Shown piece by piece: positions 26,859-34,916 of a stretch of DNA of 64,000 bases. The translations under genes and the position numbers were made by a program. The notes beneath the pieces were generated by a model, which was not told where the DNA came from, made no database searches, and saw only the letters and a program-made list of their open reading frames with translations. The DNA comes from Microbacteriaceae bacterium VKM Ac-2854 (GTDB lineage Bacteria > Actinomycetota > Actinomycetes > Actinomycetales > Microbacteriaceae), in contig JABMLH010000001.1 of NCBI GenBank assembly GCA_013205085.1, positions 868,001 to 932,000 of the forward strand, given 5' to 3'. Within the stretch, counting starts at the first letter, position 1. Every line of letters starts with the position of its first letter.

Positions 26859-27701
26859 ATGAGAACCGCACTTGGCGTAGGGAGCCGCCCCGGGCCGTCC
26901 CGATACTTAAGCGTGCTCACCGATTCCGGACGTCCGGCGGCCGACCCGACCGAGACCGAGCCCGCCCGACGGCGGGCCGTTCTCGCGCGCCTGCCGCGGA
27001 TCCGTCGGCCGGACGGTTCGCAGATCCGCGTCCTCGTCGTCGACGACGAGCCGGCGCTGACCGACCTTGTCAGCCTCGCCCTCGCGTACGAGGACTGGAC
27101 GGTGGACATCGCCGTCGATGGTCGCGAGGCCGTGCGCCGTTTCGCCGAGGCGACGCCGGATCTGGTGGTGCTCGACATCATGCTGCCGGACACCGACGGC
27201 TTGAGTCTGCTGCGCGAGTTCCGCCGGATGAGCGAGAGCACGCCGGTGCTGTTCCTCACCGCGCGCGACTCGGTCGATGACCGGATCATCGGGCTCACCG
27301 CCGGCGGCGACGACTACATGACCAAGCCGTTCAACCTCGAGGAGCTCGTCGCCCGCCTGCGCGGGCTGCTGCGCCGCTCCGCGCACGCCGTGACCAGCGA
27401 ATCCGAGCTGGTCGTGGGCGATCTCTCGCTCGACGAGGACAGCTACGAGGTGCGCCGTGCGGGCGATCGGATCACCTTGACGACCACCGAGTTCGAGCTG
27501 CTGCGGTTCTTGATGCGCAACGCGCGCCGTGTGGTCAGCCGCGCGCAGATCCTCGACCGGGTCTGGAACTACGACTTCGGCGGTCGGCCCGGCATCGTGG
27601 AGATCTACGTGTCCTACCTGCGCAAGAAGATCGACGCGGGGCGGGAGCCGATGATCCACACGGTCCGCGGCGTCGGCTACGTGCTCAGGCCCGCGGAATG
27701 A
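26859..27701 (+). CDS. OmpR-family response regulator
   Basis: About 280 aa. The receiver domain begins at IRVLVVDDEPAL (about 57) with the phospho-acceptor Asp106 in VVLDIMLPDTDG and the Lys in MTKPFN; a winged-helix DNA-binding domain follows (VVSRAQILDRVWNYDFGG, YLRKKI, VRGVGYVLR). An unusual N-terminal extension of about 55 residues rich in Pro and Arg precedes the receiver, so the true start may be further in. It overlaps the sensor kinase gene by four bases (ATGA). Confidence 0.92.
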   Translation: MRTALGVGSRPGPSRYLSVLTDSGRPAADPTETEPARRRAVLARLPRIRRPDGSQIRVLVVDDEPALTDLVSLALAYEDWTVDIAVDGREAVRRFAEATPDLVVLDIMLPDTDGLSLLREFRRMSESTPVLFLTARDSVDDRIIGLTAGGDDYMTKPFNLEELVARLRGLLRRSAHAVTSESELVVGDLSLDEDSYEVRRAGDRITLTTTEFELLRFLMRNARRVVSRAQILDRVWNYDFGGRPGIVEIYVSYLRKKIDAGREPMIHTVRGVGYVLRPAE

Positions 27702-29218
27702 TCCGCGCGAACTGGACGCTTCGGCGCCGCCTGGTCACCGGCGTCGCCGCTGTGGTGGGTCTCGCGGTGATCGTCGTGGGGCTGCTCAGCGTGCTCACGT
27801 TGCGCGCGACGCTGACCACGATGGTCGACAACCGCATCCAGGCGTCGATGTCGGCGTTCGAGACCGCGGTGCAGAAGTACGACGTCGACAATCAGCCCTT
27901 CGGCGCGCGGGCGCCTGAGGTGCACGCCGGAGCGGCCGAGGGATTCACCAAACCGTTCAGCGAGTTCTTCGGCCAGGCGCCGGGAACCGTGATCGGCCTG
28001 GTGCGGGGTGGCGAGCTGGTCGACTCCGCCCTGTTCTCCTCCGATGCGGCCGCGCGGCTGGCCCCCGCGGCGGCGGATGCGATGGTCTCGGTCGCCGGCG
28101 GAGCCGTCGACAACGAGACCATCGACCTGCCGGGCCTGGGCTCCTATCGGATGATGAGCTCCCTCGGGCTCGACGGGGCGACGCTTGTGGCCGGCATCCC
28201 GCTCGCCTCGACGGATGCGGCGGTCGCGCAGACCTCCTGGGCGGTCGGCGGCATCGCCCTGCTGGTGATCGCGCTGACCGTGGTCGGCGCGATCGTTGTG
28301 ATCCGCTTCGCCCTGCGCCCGCTCGGCACGGTCGTCGCGGCGGCGCAGGAGGTGACCACGATGCGGCTGGACCACGGCGCCACCGCGATCACCACGCGGG
28401 TGCCGGCCGAGTTCACCGACCCGCGTACCGAGGTCGGGCAGGTGGGCGAGGCGTTGAACCGGCTGCTCAGCCACGTCGACGACGCCCTCGCGGTGCGTCA
28501 GGCGACCGACGAGCGGATGCGGCGCTTCGTCACCGACGCCAGCCACGAACTGCGCACGCCGCTCGCGTCCATCCAGGGCTACGCCGAGTTGACGCGGCAG
28601 GGCAACGCAGAACTGCCGGACATGATCGAGCACGCCTTGGCGCGCATCGAGTCGGAGTCGACCCGGATGAGTTCGCTCGTGGGCGAGCTGCTGCTGCTGG
28701 CGCGCCTGGACGAGGGGAACGGCCTGCACCTCGCGGAGACCGACCTGTCGCTGATCGTGCTCGACGCGGTCAGCGATGCGCTCGCCGCGGATCCCGCTCG
28801 CAGCTGGGTCCTCGACATCCCCGAGACCAGTGTCTTCGTCGAGGGCGACGAGGAGCGGCTGCATCAGGTGGTCGCGAACATCCTCAGCAACGCCAGCCGG
28901 CACACGCCGCCCGGCACGCGGGTGACCACGGCGCTCGCCGTCGAGGGCGCGCAGGCGGTCCTGACGATCTCCGACGACGGGCCGGGCGTCGACCCTGGCG
29001 TGTTGCCCGTGCTGTTCGAGCGCTTCGCCCGCGGCGACGACTCCCGCTCGCGGCGCTCCGGCAGCACCGGCCTGGGCTTGGCGATCGTGCAGTCGATCGT
29101 CGACGGCCACGGCGGTAGCATCACGGTCGAGTCCAGCTCGGCCGGTGCGTCGTTCCGCATCGCCCTGGCCGGTCGGCTGGAGCCCGCGCCGGCGGCCGAG
29201 GACGCACTGGCGCGGTGA
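27698..29218 (+). CDS. Sensor histidine kinase
   Basis: 506 aa. Two membrane helices (about 12-34 and 183-203) bracket an extracytoplasmic sensor domain of about 150 residues; a HAMP domain (about 204-262) precedes the HisKA motif DASHELRTPLA (phospho-acceptor His283) and an ATPase domain with N box (NILSNASRHTPP), G1 (DDGPGVDP) and G2 (GSTGLGLAIV). It pairs with the response regulator through the four-base overlap. The domain order resembles TcrY/MprB-like kinases. The signal is unknown. Confidence 0.94.
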   Translation: MIRANWTLRRRLVTGVAAVVGLAVIVVGLLSVLTLRATLTTMVDNRIQASMSAFETAVQKYDVDNQPFGARAPEVHAGAAEGFTKPFSEFFGQAPGTVIGLVRGGELVDSALFSSDAAARLAPAAADAMVSVAGGAVDNETIDLPGLGSYRMMSSLGLDGATLVAGIPLASTDAAVAQTSWAVGGIALLVIALTVVGAIVVIRFALRPLGTVVAAAQEVTTMRLDHGATAITTRVPAEFTDPRTEVGQVGEALNRLLSHVDDALAVRQATDERMRRFVTDASHELRTPLASIQGYAELTRQGNAELPDMIEHALARIESESTRMSSLVGELLLLARLDEGNGLHLAETDLSLIVLDAVSDALAADPARSWVLDIPETSVFVEGDEERLHQVVANILSNASRHTPPGTRVTTALAVEGAQAVLTISDDGPGVDPGVLPVLFERFARGDDSRSRRSGSTGLGLAIVQSIVDGHGGSITVESSSAGASFRIALAGRLEPAPAAEDALAR

Positions 29219-29227
29219 ACCCGGCCG

Positions 29228-29596
29228 CTACGGGCGCAGCTGGATCGAGTTGATCGGCGTCAGGTTGTAGTTGACCGCCGTGCCCGCGTTCACAACGGCG
29301 GAGCCGCCGGTCGCTCCGAAACCGGTGTACAGGCGCAGCTTGGCCCCTCCGGTCTGGTTGTTCAGCACCCAGTGCTGGCCGTACTGGCCGCTCAGGTTGT
29401 AGCTGCCGTAGTTGTAGTACCTCAGCGACGGCCGATCGTTGTTCCAGCCGGCGTTCTGCGGATAGATGCAGACGTATCCGGTCGGGCAGCCGTGCCAGGT
29501 GGCCGCCTCGGCGGCGGGCGCCGCGACGAGTCCGACGGTGAGCATCGCCCCGGTGGCGAGGGCGGCCGCGGCGGCGCGGCGGGTGATCTTCGACAT
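29228..29596 (-). CDS. Small secreted peptidase-inhibitor-like (I36 type) protein
   Basis: 122 aa with a signal peptide (MSKITRRAAAAALATGAMLT, cleavage near AEAAT). The mature part opens WHGCPTGYVCIYPQNAGWNN, the two-cysteine CPxGYVCxY pattern of the peptidase inhibitor I36 (SMPI-like) family. Such proteins are secreted by Actinobacteria and may inhibit proteases or simply be stable extracellular beta-proteins. The ATG at 29596 gives the signal peptide; the longer open frame does not. Activity is not shown by sequence. Confidence 0.78.
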   Translation of the reverse strand: MSKITRRAAAAALATGAMLTVGLVAAPAAEAATWHGCPTGYVCIYPQNAGWNNDRPSLRYYNYGSYNLSGQYGQHWVLNNQTGGAKLRLYTGFGATGGSAVVNAGTAVNYNLTPINSIQLRP

Positions 29597-29768
29597 GGGT
29601 TCATCCTTCTCTGCGGATCTCTGGGTGGATCCGCGATGAAGAAGCCTCGCATTCAGCCGGCGGCCGTCGACCGGGTCCGACCCGGATCGGTCGCGGTCGG
29701 CGCTGTTCCTGGCGCGTGTCGCTCCCGCTCCGGGAGGGGGCGACGCGGCGGCACGTAGCATTGCCCGG

Positions 29769-30608
29769 GTGAGTCAGCCGTCGCGCAAGGTCATCATCCG
29801 TCGTCGTCAGGTGGTCGCCGGGGGAGCGGCGGTGCTGCTGGGCGGCGCAGCGGTGGGCGTCGGCGCGTGGCTCGGCCGGCCGGCCGCGGGGGCATCCGAA
29901 GCGGGAGCAGCCGAGGCCGGAGCGACATCGACCCCGGAGCCGCCGCGACCGAGCGCGACCAGCACGCCCGAGCCGGTGGCGACGTTCGACCTCGCGGCGA
30001 ACTCGATCGACGACCCGACGAGTCCCTGGGTCGTGGTGAACAAGCTGCGCAGCCTCGATCCGCAGGACTACGAGCCCGACGACCTCACCTATCCCGACGT
30101 GCCGTACGTGAACCGACAGCCGATGCGCGCGGCGACGGCGGACGCGCTGGTGCAGCTCTTCGACGCGGCCCAGAGCGAGGCCGGGTTGACCCTGCGCGTG
30201 CAGAGCGCGTACCGCTCCTACGACACCCAGGTCAGCGTCTACGCGGGCTGGGTCTCCTCGCGCGGCCAGGCCGGGGCGGATGCGACCAGCGCGCGGCCGG
30301 GACACAGCGAGCACCAGACCGGCTGGGCGGTCGACGTCACCGGTGCATCCGGCGAGTGCGCGCTGGAGATCTGTTGGGGCGAGACGGCGGAGGGCGTCTG
30401 GGTCGGCGAGAACGCGCACCGCTTCGGACTGATCGTGCGCTATCGCGCCGACACCACCCCGATCACCGGCTACGAATCGGAGCCGTACCATCTGCGCTAC
30501 GTCGGCCCCGAGCTCGCCGCGTACATGCAGGAGCAGGGCATCACCACGCTCGAGCAGCTGTTCTCGCTGCCCGACGCCCCCGACTACGCCCCGGGCACGA
30601 CCGACTGA
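29769..30608 (+). CDS. VanY-type D-alanyl-D-alanine carboxypeptidase
   Basis: 279 aa. An RRR-containing leader and hydrophobic segment (about 10-36) anchor or export the protein; a Ser/Thr/Pro-rich linker follows. The catalytic domain has the zinc motif SEHQTGWAVD (180-189; His182 and Asp189) and the third ligand His240 in EPYHLRYVG, the LAS/VanY peptidase arrangement. It would trim the terminal D-Ala from wall peptides outside the membrane. Alone in transcription unit; a short tandem repeat and a family A palindrome follow its stop. Confidence 0.9.
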   Translation: MSQPSRKVIIRRRQVVAGGAAVLLGGAAVGVGAWLGRPAAGASEAGAAEAGATSTPEPPRPSATSTPEPVATFDLAANSIDDPTSPWVVVNKLRSLDPQDYEPDDLTYPDVPYVNRQPMRAATADALVQLFDAAQSEAGLTLRVQSAYRSYDTQVSVYAGWVSSRGQAGADATSARPGHSEHQTGWAVDVTGASGECALEICWGETAEGVWVGENAHRFGLIVRYRADTTPITGYESEPYHLRYVGPELAAYMQEQGITTLEQLFSLPDAPDYAPGTTD

Positions 30609-30610
30609 CG

Positions 30611-30664
30611 CCGCCCTCCTTGGCGAACCCGCCCTTCTTGGCGAACCCGCCCTCCTTGGCGAAA
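30611..30664. repeat. Three 18-base tandem repeats running into the family A palindrome
   Basis: The unit CCGCCCTCCTTGGCGAAC occurs three times in tandem (30611, 30629, 30647; one base differs in copy 2). The last unit ends in the GGCGAAAA that starts the left arm of the palindrome at 30659, so the array probably grew from the palindrome edge. Confidence 0.85.
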
Positions 30665-30703
30665 AGTTGCAGCCCTGGCGCGGCGAGGGCTGCAACTTTT
30701 CGC
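30659..30703. repeat. Family A palindromic element, copy 6
   Basis: 30659-30675 pairs perfectly with 30687-30703 (17 bases, 11-base loop). It lies 50 bases after the carboxypeptidase stop. Confidence 0.85.
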
Positions 30704-30721
30704 AAGGGATGGGGCCGATTG

Positions 30722-30738
30722 CGTTATCAGAACGTTAT
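30722..30738 (+). promoter_or_regulatory. Direct-repeat regulator site (MtrA-box-like) upstream of an amidase-domain gene
   Basis: CGTTAT is repeated with an 11-base period (30722-30727 and 30733-30738), one helical turn, the layout of sites for OmpR-family regulators. MtrA is known to control wall hydrolase genes in Actinobacteria, which suits the gene downstream. Naming MtrA is inference; the exact local consensus is not known to me. Confidence 0.4.
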
Positions 30739-30857
30739 TCGGAGGGGATTGCAAGGTTGTGTGCACGGGTTTGCCATGTTCGGTTGGTGAGGTGGTGCCT
30801 TCCCCCGTTTGATACGTACGTAACTAACTCCCCGCGTCCTGACCGTGAGATATCTCT

Positions 30858-32321
30858 GTGCCCCGTAGCTCCACCCGTTCCGCCCCGTACATCCCCCAGA
30901 ACACCCGGTCCACCCACCCGAATCGCCTCGAGACCGGCCCCGTCCCCGTCATCCCCCAGCCGCTGACCCGCCGCGAGGCGAGGATGCTGGAGGCGCTCGC
31001 CGCCGAAACCGCGCCGGTCGCCGTCGTCGCGGCACCGATCGAGGCTCCCGTTACCGCTCCCGTCGCGGCTCCCGCATCGGCTCCCGTGACGGCCGCCCCC
31101 GAGGCGTTCGCCTCGCGGCGCGACCGCCGTGCCGCCGAGCGTGCCGTGCCCACCCCGCGTGCCCGTCGGATGGGCGCCGCCCGTCGAGTGACGCTGGCCG
31201 TGCCCCGCAAGCACCTCGTGCTCGCCGTGTCGGGCGGACTCGTGATCGCGGCGATGGCCGCCGGCGCGAGCCTGACTTTCGGCGCCACGCCGAACACCGA
31301 GTCGGCCGCCGCCGACACGACGGCTCCCACCGCGACGGCCCTGCCGACGGTGGCCTCCTCGGCGCGCGTTGTGCTGAACGCTGTCTCGGCCACCTCCGGA
31401 ACCGTGGTCGGCGGCACCAGCGTCACCCTCAGCGGCGCGAACCTCGACTCGATCGCCGCCGTCCGCTTCGGCGGCATCGACGGCACCGTCGCGGTCGCGA
31501 ATTCCGGCGAGGTCACCATCACGGCGCCGCCGTCACCGGATCAGAGCGAGGGCACGGTCGACGTCGCCTTCTTCGACGCCTCCGGTGCGCAGATCAGCTT
31601 CGACGCGGTGACCGACACCGCCGCCTCCGCGACGAGCGACGGCACGCCGGTGGCCGAGACGACCACCGCCTCCACCGGCTCGACTCCTCTGGAGACCAGT
31701 GACGCCGCGCAGACCGCAACGGCCGAGCCGGCCGCGGAGGCCGAGGTCGCGACGGATGAGGCGACCACCGCCACGGGGCCGATCGCGACCACCAAGGTGA
31801 TCGCCACCGCCCTCGCCTTCTCATACACCCCCGACCCGGCGATCGAGGCCGCGAAGGCCGCCGCCGCGCTCAAGGCGCAGCAGCTCGACGCGCAGCTGGC
31901 GTACGTGGATGCGCACTGGAGCGACTACAACTCCGCCGAATACGGTGTGATCTCGGGCAACGACTGCATGAACTTCACCAGTCAGTCCCTGATCGCCCGC
32001 GGCTGGGCCATGGACTCCGAGTGGTCGTACTCCGCCTCCGGCGGCTACAGCTCGGCGTGGGCGTCGTCGACGGCTTTCGCGAACTACATGGCCGCGCACC
32101 CCGAGCGCGGCACCGCGCTGAGCAACACCGAGCGCGATCAGGTGAAGGTCGGCGACGTCGTGCAGTTCGACTGGGACGGCTCGGGCGACTGGGATCACAC
32201 CGGCATCGTCACCCGCATCGACGGTGGCACGATCTACTACTCGTCGCACACCTCCGACAACAACGACCAGTCGATCGACTCCGCGAGCGCCGGCCGCATC
32301 GGCTTCTGGAGCATCGCGTAG
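30858..32321 (+). CDS. Membrane-anchored/exported amidase-domain protein with IPT/TIG domain
   Basis: 487 aa. A charged, Ala/Pro-rich N-terminal region (about 1-115) precedes a membrane segment (HLVLAVSGGLVIAAMAAGA). Outside it come an IPT/TIG-like domain (VSATSGTVVGGTSVTLSGANL), a Thr/Ala-rich linker and a C-terminal amidase_6-type domain with NDCMNFTSQ (catalytic Cys), WDHTGIV (His) and HTSDNNDQS. It probably cuts or binds peptidoglycan. Start GTG at 30858 is uncertain because the N-terminus is low-complexity. Stop is five bases before a family B element. Confidence 0.8.
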   Translation: MPRSSTRSAPYIPQNTRSTHPNRLETGPVPVIPQPLTRREARMLEALAAETAPVAVVAAPIEAPVTAPVAAPASAPVTAAPEAFASRRDRRAAERAVPTPRARRMGAARRVTLAVPRKHLVLAVSGGLVIAAMAAGASLTFGATPNTESAAADTTAPTATALPTVASSARVVLNAVSATSGTVVGGTSVTLSGANLDSIAAVRFGGIDGTVAVANSGEVTITAPPSPDQSEGTVDVAFFDASGAQISFDAVTDTAASATSDGTPVAETTTASTGSTPLETSDAAQTATAEPAAEAEVATDEATTATGPIATTKVIATALAFSYTPDPAIEAAKAAAALKAQQLDAQLAYVDAHWSDYNSAEYGVISGNDCMNFTSQSLIARGWAMDSEWSYSASGGYSSAWASSTAFANYMAAHPERGTALSNTERDQVKVGDVVQFDWDGSGDWDHTGIVTRIDGGTIYYSSHTSDNNDQSIDSASAGRIGFWSIA

Positions 32322-32325
32322 CTCT

Positions 32326-32400
32326 CTGCGAGGGACCCGCGCAGCGCGCGAGGGCGCCGCGGACCGCGGGTCCCTCGCGCGCTGGTGGGGTCCCTCGCAG
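32326..32400. repeat. Family B cruciform element, copy 2
   Basis: CTGCGAGGGACCC (32326-32338) pairs with 32388-32400. The inner arm is rearranged: a second GGGTCCCTCGCG occurs within, so alternative pairings exist. It fills the gap between two converging genes. Confidence 0.82.
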
Positions 32401-32402
32401 GA

Positions 32403-33032
32403 TTACTGGACGCGTTCCTCGCGGGCGACGGACGCGCGGGTGCTGGAGGCGATCTCGAGGACGACGGGGAGGCGGGCGCCGAGCAGCTCGTCCAGGGCGA
32501 GCACGGACTCGCGGACGCTGTCCACCACGGCGCGCGGCGAGACGCCGCCGCGGGGCAGCACCCGCACCTTCAGCGCGGTCGCGGCCCGGTGCCGGTACGC
32601 GCTGACCGACACCGAGAGGATGTCGGGTCGCGAACGCAGCGCATCCTGCAACGCCGACTGCGCGAATCCGGTGCCGATCGTGACCGCGCCGGCGGGGCCA
32701 TCGACGGCTGCGTCGGTCAGCACTGTTCCGGTGCGACCGTGGCCGCGGCGGAAGATCAGCACAACGCAGACGATCGCGACGACGAGGCCGAACGCGGCGA
32801 TGACCAGCAGCGGCCAGAGCACCGGCAGGGCATCCGGCGCCGTCACCGTCACCCCGTCGGGCGGGGTGAACCGAGAGGCCAGCGTCGGTGCGAGCGCACC
32901 GACCGTGTCGCCGAACCACGAGCGCGCGGCGTCCCACGTGCCTACGAGCACCGCGCCGACGCCGGCGGCGAGCACGATCAGCCCGAGCAGGGCGAGAAGG
33001 AGACGATTGCCGAAACGATTGCTGGTGGTCAT
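32403..33032 (-). CDS. AmaP-like membrane protein of the Asp23 cluster
   Basis: 209 aa. Two membrane helices (about 11-31 and 78-100) are followed by a cytoplasmic domain (VDGPAGAVTIGTGFAQSALQDALRSRPDILSVSVSAYR) similar in layout to Asp23-like folds. In Firmicutes AmaP anchors Asp23 to the membrane; this protein has the same topology and operon position. Last gene of the minus-strand cluster; its ATG overlaps the preceding stop by one base. Sequence similarity to Firmicutes AmaP is weak, so the call rests on topology and context. Confidence 0.7.
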   Translation of the reverse strand: MTTSNRFGNRLLLALLGLIVLAAGVGAVLVGTWDAARSWFGDTVGALAPTLASRFTPPDGVTVTAPDALPVLWPLLVIAAFGLVVAIVCVVLIFRRGHGRTGTVLTDAAVDGPAGAVTIGTGFAQSALQDALRSRPDILSVSVSAYRHRAATALKVRVLPRGGVSPRAVVDSVRESVLALDELLGARLPVVLEIASSTRASVAREERVQ

Positions 33033-33610
33033 CAGATCCTCCCGGATGCTGCGATGCGGACGGTGCTGCGCGGTCGCGGCTGCGCGTCGATCCGATCGAG
33101 TTCCGCGGCGACCGCGTCGTCGACATCGGACTTCTCGACCGCGGTGCCGGAGACCGGCGTGACGTCGATCACCGCACTGGAGCGCGAAACCGAGGCGCGG
33201 GTGCGCTCCCCGGGGGTGCGTGCGGCCGTGCGGGCGGCGCGGGCGAGCGCCGAGGCGATCACGCCGTCGTCGACGACCACCGCGAGCCTGTCGTCGGCGA
33301 CCGTGTGTCGACCCCGGCGACCAGGAGCGAGCGCCAGGGCGAGCAGCGCGAGCCCGATCAGGGCGGCGACGACGCCCGCGGCGATCAGGATGCCCGGTGC
33401 GACGGCGTCGAGCGCGGCTGCGCCCTCGATCATCGTGGCCGGGGCGAGCAGCAGCGGGGCGACGCCGAGGGCGGCGAGCACCGCCTCCGTTCCCAGCCAC
33501 AGCGCGACGAGGGCGACGAGGGCCAGCACCACGATGGCGGCGCCGGATCGGGACCGGTGCGTCTCGCGGCGCAGCAGGCGCCGGTAGACCCGGGTGGTGT
33601 CGGTGCTCAT
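33032..33610 (-). CDS. DUF6286-type membrane protein
   Basis: 192 aa. Basic N-terminus (RRLLRRETHRSRS), two membrane helices (about 24-46 and 70-92), then a cytoplasmic domain with DGVIASALARAARTAARTPGERTRASV. This matches the layout of DUF6286 proteins, which occur with Asp23 genes in Actinobacteria. It overlaps the upstream Asp23-like gene by four bases and the downstream gene by one. The function is unknown. Confidence 0.72.
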   Translation of the reverse strand: MSTDTTRVYRRLLRRETHRSRSGAAIVVLALVALVALWLGTEAVLAALGVAPLLLAPATMIEGAAALDAVAPGILIAAGVVAALIGLALLALALAPGRRGRHTVADDRLAVVVDDGVIASALARAARTAARTPGERTRASVSRSSAVIDVTPVSGTAVEKSDVDDAVAAELDRIDAQPRPRSTVRIAASGRI

Positions 33611-34005
33611 CGCAGGGTCCTCTTCGTGGAGCGGATGCGGCTCCCGGTGACCCGGATGTCGACACGGCTGACGCGGCGCCCGGTCAGGGCGCCCATCCGC
33701 TCGACCAGGGCCGAACGGGCTTCGTGCAGTCGCTCCAACACGGGGGTTCCGCTGGAACCCGAGCCGAGCGGCTCGATGGTGATCGGGGTCTCGACGGAGA
33801 CGGCCAGGCCGCCCGCGTCATCCCCCAGGCTGATCCGGACATCGCTCACGGCGACCTCGAGCAGTTCGTGCACGATCGCGGTCGCCGTGCGCTCCAGGGC
33901 GCGCGAGCCGATGCTGACCGAGCCGAGGACGGGGCGCACGGAACGCGTCGGCGCGGAGGCCGTGAGTCCCGGTGCCGTGAGGGCGGATGCGGTGAGGGCG
34001 GTCAT
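33607..34005 (-). CDS. Asp23/Gls24-like protein (short)
   Basis: 132 aa without signal or membrane segment. RALERTATAIVHELLEVAVSDVRISLGDD followed by GLAVSVETPITIEPL and a long helix, ending RVDIRVTGSRI, fits the alternating helix/strand pattern of Asp23/Gls24 proteins. It lies in the middle of the envelope-stress cluster, with coupled translation to the DUF6286 gene. Divergent from the main Asp23 at 34278. Confidence 0.7.
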   Translation of the reverse strand: MTALTASALTAPGLTASAPTRSVRPVLGSVSIGSRALERTATAIVHELLEVAVSDVRISLGDDAGGLAVSVETPITIEPLGSGSSGTPVLERLHEARSALVERMGALTGRRVSRVDIRVTGSRIRSTKRTLR

Positions 34006-34032
34006 CCGGCCCTCCTTTCGTCAGTCATGCGG

Positions 34033-34281
34033 CTAGCGGGAGCTCGAGCGGCCGCGCAGCACGTCGCCGAGGCTGCGCAGGTCGAGCGAGCCGTCGAGTA
34101 CCCGGCCGACGACGGCGCCGACGGCCATAAGAACGGCCGTGAGCAGGAAGCCCCAGAAGCCGAAGAGCAGCGCGGCGAACGCCAGGACCGCGCCGACCGC
34201 GAGGCCGATCACGGTGAGGGAGCCGCGCTGCTTCGCGGGCCTCTCGGCGGTACGGGGATCGAAGCCGTATCCGGTGCTCAC
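34033..34281 (-). CDS. DUF2273 small membrane protein
   Basis: 82 aa with two hydrophobic helices (LTVIGLAVGAVLAFAALLF and a second ending AVGAVVGRVLD). Small two-helix DUF2273 proteins are regular partners of Asp23 in Gram-positive bacteria. The start overlaps the Asp23 stop by four bases, so the two are translated together. Confidence 0.82.
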   Translation of the reverse strand: MSTGYGFDPRTAERPAKQRGSLTVIGLAVGAVLAFAALLFGFWGFLLTAVLMAVGAVVGRVLDGSLDLRSLGDVLRGRSSSR

Positions 34282-34775
34282 AGCACGCGGCTCTCGGTCT
34301 CGGCCTGGCTGTCGTCCTCACCGGGGATGTGCACGTCGTTGATCGCGACGTTGATCTCGGCGACCTCCATGCCGACCAGGTTCTCGATCGCCGCGGCGAT
34401 GGAGGAGCGGACGCCATCGGCGACCTGCTGCATGGGGGTGGGGTACTGGACGACGATGGTCACGTCGACGGCGACCTGGGTCTCGCCGACCTCGACGCGC
34501 ACGCCCTGGGCGAGGTCGGTGCCGCCGACCACCTGGCGGATGGCGCCGAAGGCCCGGGCGGCGTTGCCGCCCAGAGCGAAGACACCCGCGACCTCGCGGG
34601 CGGCGATGCCGGCGACCTTGGCGATCACGGCGTCCTCGATCACGGTCTTGCCCTGGGCCAGACCGGAGGCGCCGGTGCTGCTGCCCAGCGTGGTGACGCG
34701 GTCGGCGGTGGGCGCCTTGTCGACGCGCGGCTTGCTGACGCCGGCGGTGGCGGGGGTGACGGTGGTGTCGGCCAT
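34278..34775 (-). CDS. Asp23/Gls24 family envelope stress protein
   Basis: 165 aa. GKTVIEDAVIAKVAGIAAREVAGVFALGG is the diagnostic Asp23 block, followed by VAVDVTIVVQYPTPMQQVADGVR and VEINV-type strands with NDVHIPGED at the C-terminus. Asp23 proteins are abundant cytoplasmic proteins at the membrane linked to wall stress. The ATG at 34775 is preceded by GAAGGAG. It is the first gene of the minus-strand operon and is divergent from the ECF sigma gene. Confidence 0.92.
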   Translation of the reverse strand: MADTTVTPATAGVSKPRVDKAPTADRVTTLGSSTGASGLAQGKTVIEDAVIAKVAGIAAREVAGVFALGGNAARAFGAIRQVVGGTDLAQGVRVEVGETQVAVDVTIVVQYPTPMQQVADGVRSSIAAAIENLVGMEVAEINVAINDVHIPGEDDSQAETESRVL

Positions 34776-34916
34776 GATGGCTCCTTCGGTGAGAATCAAG
34801 CCCACCGGATGTACGGCGGGCTGTGCTTACATGAGTGAGACGCATCGGCCCGGCCGATCGTCACGGAATTGCTCCAGAATCTTTTCGGAGCGGCCGGTTG
34901 AGCGGATCGGAGTGGC
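34776..34916. promoter_or_regulatory. Divergent control region between asp23 and the ECF sigma gene
   Basis: This 141-base region must hold promoters for both operons. An inverted repeat GCTCC (34871-34875) / GGAGC (34887-34891) follows GGAATT at 34865, which could form the -35 element of an ECF-type promoter reading toward the sigma gene. Autoregulation by the neighbouring sigma factor is inference. Confidence 0.45.

Noticed and set aside
30705-30857. Leader of the amidase gene considered as a c-di-AMP riboswitch
   Set aside because: Wall hydrolase context fits, but I could not find the conserved core segments of that riboswitch.
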